Notes under the pieces: generated by a model
The model's database searches: none
Told to the model about the DNA's origin: nothing
What the model saw: the letters and a program-made list of their open reading frames with translations, nothing else
In this document: positions 57,659-64,000 of the stretch, piece after piece
How the letters are laid out: each line of letters opens with the position of its first letter
Position numbering within the stretch: position 1 is the first letter of the stretch
Position numbers and translations under genes: made by a program
Source: Microbacterium sp. TPD7012
Lineage (GTDB): Bacteria; Actinomycetota; Actinomycetes; Actinomycetales; Microbacteriaceae
Assembly: GCF_003075395.1 (NCBI RefSeq)
Contig: NZ_QDFV01000008.1
Location: forward strand, 62,059-126,058
DNA length: 64,000 bases
Direction: 5' to 3'

Positions 57659-58863
57659 CCGAGCACCTCCAGGCCGGGTAGTTTCTTTCCCTCGAGGAAC
57701 TCGAGGCTTGCGCCGCCGCCGGTCGAGATGTGCCCGAACCGGTCGTCGGTGAAGCCGAGCTGACGCACGGCAGCCGCGGAGTCTCCGCCGCCGACGACGC
57801 TGAGGCCGTCGACTTCGGTCAGAGCCTGCGCGACGGTCTTGGTTCCGGCGGCGAACGCCGGGAACTCGAACACGCCCATCGGGCCGTTCCAGAACACCGT
57901 CTTCGACCCGCGGATGACCTCTGCGAACCGGGCAGCCGTCTCCGGACCGATGTCGAGGCCGATGCCGGACGTGCCGAACGCCGTCGACTCGATCGCGTCG
58001 GCGGAGACGGTCTCGTGCGCGGCATCCGCCCTGAACGAGGCGGCGACCACGACGTCGGTCGGGAGCACGAACTCCACGCCCCGCTCCGCGGCCTCCGCGA
58101 TGTAACCGCGGACCGTCTCGAGCTGGTCCTCTTCCAGAAGGCTGGAGGCCACGTCGTGACCCTGCGCCTTGAGGAACGTGAACAGCATGCCGCCGCCGAC
58201 CAGGATGCGGTCGACGCGCGGCAGCAGGTGCGAGATGACGCCGAGCTTGTCGCTGACCTTCGAGCCGCCGAGCACGACTGCGTACGGGCGCTCGGGGTTC
58301 TCGGTGAGACGGTCGAGCACGTCGAGCTCGGTCTCGATCAGCAGGCCGGCGGCCGAGGGCAGCAGCTCGGCGAGCTCGTACACGCTCGCCTGCTTGCGGT
58401 GCACGACGCCGAAGCCGTCGGACACGAGCACGTCGCCGAGCTTCGCGAGCTCGGCGGCGAAAGCAGCGCGCGTCGCGTCGTCCTTCGCCGTCTCCCCCGC
58501 GTTGAAGCGCAGGTTCTCGATGACGACGACCCCGCCGTCCTCGAGCGAGGCCACGGCATCCTGAGCGGACTCACCCACGGTGTCGCGCGCGAACGCGACC
58601 GGGGCGCCGAGCAGCTCCGACAGCCGCTGAGCCACCGGCTCGAGGCTGTACTGGGGGTCGGGCGCGCCGTTGGGGCGTCCGAGGTGGGAGCACACGACGA
58701 CGCGGGCTCCCGCGTTGATCAGTGCGTTGAGAGTCGGCAGCGAGGCGCGTACACGGCCATCGTCCGTTATGACCCCGTCCCGCAGGGGGACGTTCAGATC
58801 ACAACGGACGATGACGCGCTTGCCCTCGAGCGAACCCAGTGTGTCCAGGGTGCGCAGAGTCAT
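57649..58863 (-). CDS. pgk: Phosphoglycerate kinase
   Basis: A 404-aa glycolytic kinase. The substrate-binding N-domain begins with VIVRCDLNVPL (about 18-28) and contains VCSHLGRPNG; the nucleotide C-domain shows VLGGSKVSDKLGV and VVGGGDSAAAV. The hinge FWNGPMGVFE is present. It lies ten bases downstream of gap and overlaps tpiA, forming the classical gap-pgk-tpiA operon. Confidence 0.98.
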   Translation of the reverse strand: MTLRTLDTLGSLEGKRVIVRCDLNVPLRDGVITDDGRVRASLPTLNALINAGARVVVCSHLGRPNGAPDPQYSLEPVAQRLSELLGAPVAFARDTVGESAQDAVASLEDGGVVVIENLRFNAGETAKDDATRAAFAAELAKLGDVLVSDGFGVVHRKQASVYELAELLPSAAGLLIETELDVLDRLTENPERPYAVVLGGSKVSDKLGVISHLLPRVDRILVGGGMLFTFLKAQGHDVASSLLEEDQLETVRGYIAEAAERGVEFVLPTDVVVAASFRADAAHETVSADAIESTAFGTSGIGLDIGPETAARFAEVIRGSKTVFWNGPMGVFEFPAFAAGTKTVAQALTEVDGLSVVGGGDSAAAVRQLGFTDDRFGHISTGGGASLEFLEGKKLPGLEVLGWA

Positions 58864-58873
58864 GTGTCAGAGC

Positions 58874-59884
<1,011 letters not shown>

Positions 59885-59947
59885 TAAGGTCTCCTGATTT
59901 CTCGTGCGCATACGCGCGGTTTCAACTAGACAAGCATGGACAACGGC

Positions 59948-59976
59948 GTCCCGACGGGCGAGATGTCCGTCGGGAC
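59948..59976 (-). terminator. Terminator of sodA
   Basis: Arms GTCCCGACGG (59948-59957) and CCGTCGGGAC (59967-59976) form a perfect 10-bp stem with a nine-base loop, 12 bases after the sodA stop. Confidence 0.7.
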
Positions 59977-59987
59977 ACCCGTCTTGA

Positions 59988-60614
59988 TTACGACAGTACC
60001 AGCAGGCCGTTCGTCTGCTTGCGGGCGACCTCGAGACGCTGGGCGACGTTCTCCCAGTTGGCGATGTTCCACGCCGCCTTGACGTAATCCGCCTTGACGT
60101 TGAGGTAGTCCAGGTAGAAGGCGTGCTCCCACATGTCCAGCTGGAACAGCGGGATGGTGCCCTGCGCCGTGTTCGACTGCTGGTCGAAGAGCTGCTGGAT
60201 GATCAGGCGCGAGCCGATCGAGTCCCAGCTGAGCACGGCCCAGCCGGAGCCCTGGATGCCGGTGGCCGCAGCCGTGAAGTGGGCCTGGAACTTCTCGAAC
60301 GAGCCGAAGTACTCGTCGATCGCGGCCTTCAGCTCGCCCTCGGGCTGTCCTCCGCCGTTCGGCGACAGGTTGGTCCAGAAGATCGAGTGGTTGACGTGAC
60401 CGCCCAGGTTGAAGGCGAGGTCCTTCTCGAGCTTGTTGACGTTCGCGAGATTGCCGCTCTCACGGGCCTCGGCGAGCTGCTCGAGTGCGGTGTTCGCTCC
60501 TGCGACGTAGGTCGCGTGGTGCTTGTCATGGTGGAGTTCCATGATCTTGCCGCTGATGTGCGGCTCGAGGGCTGCGAAGTCGTAGGGAAGGTCGGGGAGC
60601 GTGTAAATCGCCAT
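59988..60614 (-). CDS. sodA: Superoxide dismutase, manganese type
   Basis: A 208-aa cytoplasmic dismutase. Metal ligands are His28 (MELHHDKH), His76 (GGHVNHSIFW), Asp160 and His164 (LDMWEHAFYLDY). The Gly-Gly-His before His76 and Gln in IQGSGWAVL point to the Mn rather than Fe type; cambialistic use cannot be excluded. The ATG at 60614 is chosen over an earlier one because it gives the standard AIYTLPDLPYDF start. It stands alone between gap and whiA, with its own terminator. Confidence 0.96.
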   Translation of the reverse strand: MAIYTLPDLPYDFAALEPHISGKIMELHHDKHHATYVAGANTALEQLAEARESGNLANVNKLEKDLAFNLGGHVNHSIFWTNLSPNGGGQPEGELKAAIDEYFGSFEKFQAHFTAAATGIQGSGWAVLSWDSIGSRLIIQQLFDQQSNTAQGTIPLFQLDMWEHAFYLDYLNVKADYVKAAWNIANWENVAQRLEVARKQTNGLLVLS

Positions 60615-60750
60615 ATCGCATTCATCCAATCCGCGCCGCGCCGCGGCGCTTGCCGATCCTCCGCGCCACCGATGTGCGGCGTAGAGCGGACGTAACTCAT
60701 CCTACTGACGACAACACGAGCCGGGACCAGTTCCTTCCGCCATATGACGA

Positions 60751-60785
60751 AAGACCCGCCTCCGGCAGCACCGGGGGCGGGTCTT
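60751..60785 (-). terminator. Terminator of whiA
   Basis: AAGACCCGCCTCCGG (60751-60765) pairs with CCGGGGGCGGGTCTT (60771-60785), 15 bp with one mismatch, 13 bases after the whiA stop. Confidence 0.78.
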
Positions 60786-60797
60786 CTCGTGTCAGGG

Positions 60798-61775
60798 TCA
60801 GACGTCGAGTCCGACGGGCACCGCAGCCTCGGTGCCGGGGATGCCCTCCTGCTGGGCGCGCTTGTCGGCCATGGCGAGCAGGCGACGGATGCGCCCGGCG
60901 ACAGCATCCTTCGTCAGGGGCGGATCCGCGTGGTGACCGAGCTCGTCGAGGCTCGCATCACGATGCGCGAGACGCAGCTCTCCGGCGACCTTGAGGTGAT
61001 CGGGCACTTCGTCCGCGAGGATCTCGAGAGCCCGCTCCACGCGCGCGCACGCGGCGACGGCCGCCTGTGCGGAGCGACGCAGGTTCGCGTCGTCGAAGTT
61101 CACCAGGCGGTTGACGCCCGCGCGGACTTCGCGGCGCTGACGCAGCTCCTCCCACGTGATGGCGGTCTTCTGCGCACCCATCTCGTTGAGGATCGTCCGG
61201 ATCGCCTCGCCCTCGCGCACGACGACGCGCGGCATGCCGCGCACCTCACGGGCCTTCGCGGCCACGCCGAGACGGTGAGCGGCGCCGACGAGAGCCATGG
61301 CCGCCTCGCTCGAGGGGCACACCACCTCGAGCATCGCGGAGCGTCCCGGCTCGCTGAGCGTCCCCGCGGCCAGGAAGGCACCACGCCAGAGACCGGCGAC
61401 CTCGGCCCGAGAGCCGGTGGTCAGGCGGTTGGGAAGCCCGCGCACGGGACGACGACGCTGGTCGAGCAGACCCGTCTGGCGGGCGAGCGTCTCCCCCTGC
61501 GTGATCACGCGCACGGCCCACCGGGCACCGTCGTTCGCCGTGCTCGACTGCACCTGGGCGATCTCGGGACGGACGCCGTAGATCTCGGCGAGGTCCCTGG
61601 CGACGCGACGCGCGAGCGTCTCGGCATCGACTTCGGCTTCCACAGCCACACGGCCGGCGATCGAATGCAGTCCACCGGCGAACCGGAGGATCGCGGTCAC
61701 CTCGGCGACGCGCACCGTCGGAGGTGCGTTGCGGATGCTGACCAGCTCAGCCTTGACGTCGGTGGTTAGTGCCAC
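60798..61775 (-). CDS. whiA: DNA-binding protein WhiA
   Basis: A 325-aa protein with an N-terminal degenerate LAGLIDADG-endonuclease-like fold (about 1-220, including LWRGAFLAAGTLSEPGRS) and a C-terminal HTH (about 235-320, LRLAHRDASLDELGHHADPP then TKDAVAGRIRRLL). In Streptomyces WhiA works with WhiB to switch on division genes; in unicellular relatives it affects division and chromosome segregation. It follows rapZ by 67 bases. The usual yvcK-type gene between rapZ and whiA is missing here. Confidence 0.96.
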   Translation of the reverse strand: MALTTDVKAELVSIRNAPPTVRVAEVTAILRFAGGLHSIAGRVAVEAEVDAETLARRVARDLAEIYGVRPEIAQVQSSTANDGARWAVRVITQGETLARQTGLLDQRRRPVRGLPNRLTTGSRAEVAGLWRGAFLAAGTLSEPGRSAMLEVVCPSSEAAMALVGAAHRLGVAAKAREVRGMPRVVVREGEAIRTILNEMGAQKTAITWEELRQRREVRAGVNRLVNFDDANLRRSAQAAVAACARVERALEILADEVPDHLKVAGELRLAHRDASLDELGHHADPPLTKDAVAGRIRRLLAMADKRAQQEGIPGTEAAVPVGLDV

Positions 61776-61842
61776 GACACTCCTTCACGTTCACGCGCCG
61801 GATCGCGACGCAAACGTCCAGCCTACTCGGCCGGGCGACCCG

Positions 61843-62712
61843 CTACTCTCTGCCGAGGTCCCGATGACGGACATTGACGGCCACACCGGGGACGGCGGCG
61901 AGCCTGCGCGCGAGCTCCTCCGACATCGCGACGGAGCGGTGCTTGCCGCCGGTGCAGCCGATCGCGATCGTGGAGTGGCTCTTGTTCTCGCGTTGATAGC
62001 CCTCCAACACGGGAACCAGGGCTGCGGAGTAGGACTCGAGGAACTCCGTGGCGCCCTCGCGGGAGAGGACGTACTCGCGGACCGTCTCGTCTTGACCCGT
62101 GAGGCCGCGCAGCTCCTCGTTCCAGAACGGGTTGGGGAGGAACCGCATGTCGGCGACGATGTCGACGTCGGTCGGGAGCCCGTACTTGAATCCGAAGCTG
62201 AGGAGCGTGACGCGGTGCCGGGCCTCGCCCTCTTCGGAGAAGATGTCGGACACCTGCGTCGCCAGCTGGTGGATGTTGAGCGCAGAGGTGTCGATCACGA
62301 GATCGGCGGCCTCGCGGATCGGCGCCAGCCGCGTGCGCTCGATGCGGATGCCGTCGAGCAGGGTTCCGTCGCCCTGCAGCGGGTGCGGTCGCCGCACCGA
62401 TTCGAACCGCCGGACCAGCACGTCGTCGGAGGCGTCGAGGAAGAGGACCCGTACCGAGCCACGGGAGCGGAGCGCGCGCGCGACGCCCGGGAAGTCGTCG
62501 AAGAGGTTTCGACCGCGCACGTCGACCACCGCCGCCACCTTGGGCAGCGCATTGCCGCCCATGTCGGTGAGGTCGAGCAGCGGGCGGAGGATCTGCGGGG
62601 GCAGGTTGTCGACCACGTACCAGCCGAGATCCTCGAGGGCGTTCGCCACCGTGGTCCGGCCGGCGCCCGACATCCCCGTGACGATGAGAAACTCGCCCTT
62701 GTCCCCAGTCAT
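61843..62712 (-). CDS. rapZ: RNase adapter/nucleotide-binding protein RapZ (YvcJ)
   Basis: A 289-aa protein of the RapZ/YvcJ family. The P-loop is GMSGAGRTT (about 12-20) with Arg in place of the usual Lys, as in many relatives. Walker-B-like VVDNLP follows, and the C-terminal domain holds SFGFKYGLP, DMRFLPNPFW and IGCTGGKHRSV, the family signatures. In enterobacteria RapZ senses cell-wall precursors; in Gram-positives the role is less clear but involves nucleotide hydrolysis. The ATG at 62712 follows the uvrC stop by 34 bases. Confidence 0.95.
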   Translation of the reverse strand: MTGDKGEFLIVTGMSGAGRTTVANALEDLGWYVVDNLPPQILRPLLDLTDMGGNALPKVAAVVDVRGRNLFDDFPGVARALRSRGSVRVLFLDASDDVLVRRFESVRRPHPLQGDGTLLDGIRIERTRLAPIREAADLVIDTSALNIHQLATQVSDIFSEEGEARHRVTLLSFGFKYGLPTDVDIVADMRFLPNPFWNEELRGLTGQDETVREYVLSREGATEFLESYSAALVPVLEGYQRENKSHSTIAIGCTGGKHRSVAMSEELARRLAAVPGVAVNVRHRDLGRE

Positions 62713-62746
62713 TGCTCTGCGCTCCCTCTCCCCCGTGCGTTCCAGC

Positions 62747-64000
62747 CTAGCGAGTGGAGAGGTGCGTGTGGATATTCTGTGCGAGCACCGGACCGATTCC
62801 CTGGACTTCCTGGATCTCCCCCGGCTGAGCCGCACGCAACGCCGTGACGGACCCGAAGTGCTTGAGCAGCACCTTGATCCGGGAGGCGCCGAGACCCGGC
62901 ACTTCGGCCAGCACCGTCGTGATGTCGCCTCGGCGCTTCTTGCGCTGGTGGGTGATCGCGAAGCGGTGCGCCTCGTCACGCAGGCGCTGCAGCAGGTAGA
63001 GGGCCTCGCTCGTGCGGGGCAGGATCACGGGGAAGTCGTCGCCGGGCAGCCACACCTCCTCGAGACGCTTCGCGATGCCGCAGACCGCGATCTCGGTGTG
63101 TCCGGCGTCTCGAAGGGCACGCGCTGCCGCCTCGACCTGCGGCTGGCCGCCGTCCACGAGCAGGAGCTGCGGCGGGTAGGCGAACCGCGGCTTGCGACGG
63201 ACGACGCCCTCTTCGCCGGCCTCCTCCTCCGGTTCCTCCGGACGGTCGAGATAGGCCAGACGACGGCGCAGCACCTGGTACATCGAGTCGGTGTCGTCGG
63301 TGGTCTCGGGGATGCCGAACGATCGGTACTGATCCTTGCGGGGAAGTCCGTCCTCGAACACCACCATCGATGCGACGACGTTCGTTCCGCCGAGGTGCGA
63401 GATGTCGAAGCACTCGATGCGCAGAGGGGCTTCGCTCATGCCGAGCGCGCTCTGCAGGTCGGTCAGCGCCTGGGTGCGTGCGACGTAGTCACTGGTGCGC
63501 CGCGTCTTGTAGCGGATGAGCGCCTGCTGCGCGTTCAGGGTCGCGGTGCGCATCAGATCGGCACGCTGACCCCGCTGCGCCACGGCGATCTCGGTCTTCT
63601 TCCCCCGACGCTCGCGCAACCACACCTCGAGCTCCGCGGCGTCGTCCGGAAGGGTCGGCACGAGGATGCGCCGCGGCACGTCCTGCGCGTCGCCGTAGGC
63701 GCGTTGCAGGACCTGGTCGACGAGCTCCGCGGTCGTGATGTCGATCTCCTTCTCGATCGTCATCGCCCGGACACCGCGCACGCGGCCGCCGCGGATCACG
63801 AAGTGCTGCACCGCCGCCGCCAGCTCGTCCTCGGCGATGCCGAAGAGATCGGCATCCTCATCGGGCTGGAGAACGAGAGCGCTCTTGCCGAGCACGGCTT
63901 CGATCGCCCCGAGCTTGTCGCGGTACTTCGCCGCCGCCTCGTAGTCCATCGCCGCGGAGGCGGCCAGCATCCGCGTGGTGAGCTCTTTCGTGAACCGCTC
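62747..64000 (-). CDS. uvrC: Excinuclease ABC subunit C, C-terminal two-thirds (runs off the window)
   Basis: 418 codons of UvrC in an open frame up to the window end; the N-terminal GIY-YIG nuclease domain is outside. The UVR domain (AAMDYEAAAKYRDKLGAIEAV) binding UvrB is at the beginning, followed by the RNase H-like second nuclease domain (IECFDISHLGGTNVVASMVVFEDG, and LLLVDGGQPQV) and the C-terminal double helix-hairpin-helix (ITTVLAEVPGLGASRIKVLLKHFGS and EVQGIGPVLAQNI). UvrC makes both incisions in nucleotide-excision repair. uvrC-rapZ-whiA is a conserved series. Confidence 0.97.
   Translation of the reverse strand, partial: ERFTKELTTRMLAASAAMDYEAAAKYRDKLGAIEAVLGKSALVLQPDEDADLFGIAEDELAAAVQHFVIRGGRVRGVRAMTIEKEIDITTAELVDQVLQRAYGDAQDVPRRILVPTLPDDAAELEVWLRERRGKKTEIAVAQRGQRADLMRTATLNAQQALIRYKTRRTSDYVARTQALTDLQSALGMSEAPLRIECFDISHLGGTNVVASMVVFEDGLPRKDQYRSFGIPETTDDTDSMYQVLRRRLAYLDRPEEPEEEAGEEGVVRRKPRFAYPPQLLLVDGGQPQVEAAARALRDAGHTEIAVCGIAKRLEEVWLPGDDFPVILPRTSEALYLLQRLRDEAHRFAITHQRKKRRGDITTVLAEVPGLGASRIKVLLKHFGSVTALRAAQPGEIQEVQGIGPVLAQNIHTHLSTR

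Overview
The window is high-GC chromosomal DNA from an actinobacterium, most likely Microbacteriaceae and probably Microbacterium or a close relative. The evidence is RbpA, WhiA, a clpP1/clpP2/trigger-factor locus, an obg-proB-proA-nadD-rsfS block with rpmA/rplU/RNase E, an ileS gene behind a T-box, and many genes whose -10 box sits one turn in front of the start codon (leaderless mRNAs). The genus is an inference; no rRNA is present. There is no phage, insertion sequence or CRISPR array.

Layout. 1-860: the end of a flavoprotein gene, tRNA-Ala and a small acidic protein. 857-10550: a peptide or amide uptake and breakdown locus. It holds a double-length Lrp regulator, an alpha/beta hydrolase, an M24-fold protein that has lost three of five metal ligands, two DppBC-type permeases, a binding lipoprotein, an M19 dipeptidase and a divergent fused DppDF ATPase. 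10557-27627: conserved core genes, mostly on the minus strand (SDR, rsfS, nadD, proA, proB, obg, rpmA, rplU, rne, ndk, folC, ileS), with a lone VKOR on the plus strand. 27595-28937: the ileS T-box leader, two copies of a 19-nt dispersed hairpin repeat, a 61-nt inverted repeat and a DUF559-type endonuclease gene that appears to have lost its nuclease core. 28938-34460: a pentapeptide-like protein and a second Dpp-type ABC operon.

34655-45189: valS with a small coupled gene, an ArsR-type regulator with a striking four-half-site operator on its own promoter, the tdh-kbl threonine degradation pair, a LysR regulator, an M3 oligopeptidase, a methyltransferase remnant and an epoxide hydrolase. 45246-54433: the Clp locus (clpX ... 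clpP2-clpP1 ... tig), split by a deoxyribose-type operon (SorC/DeoR regulator, deoC, a full ALDH and a half-length ALDH without catalytic residues). 54496-56112: tRNA-Pro, tRNA-Gly and a membrane-anchored Ala-rich protein ending in a HEVGH zinc-protease motif. 56184-64000: rbpA, secG, tpiA, pgk, gap, sodA, whiA, rapZ and the 3' part of uvrC.

The most unusual items are: (1) the covarying 19-nt repeat, one copy inside the ileS start region and one inside its T-box leader; (2) the metal-ligand-poor M24 protein inside a dedicated uptake locus; (3) the orphan HEVGH membrane protein; (4) the in-frame endonuclease deletion; (5) the half-length ALDH; (6) the near-constant -10/start-codon geometry in nine genes. 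All functional calls rest on motifs and family knowledge recalled while reading; no database search was run.
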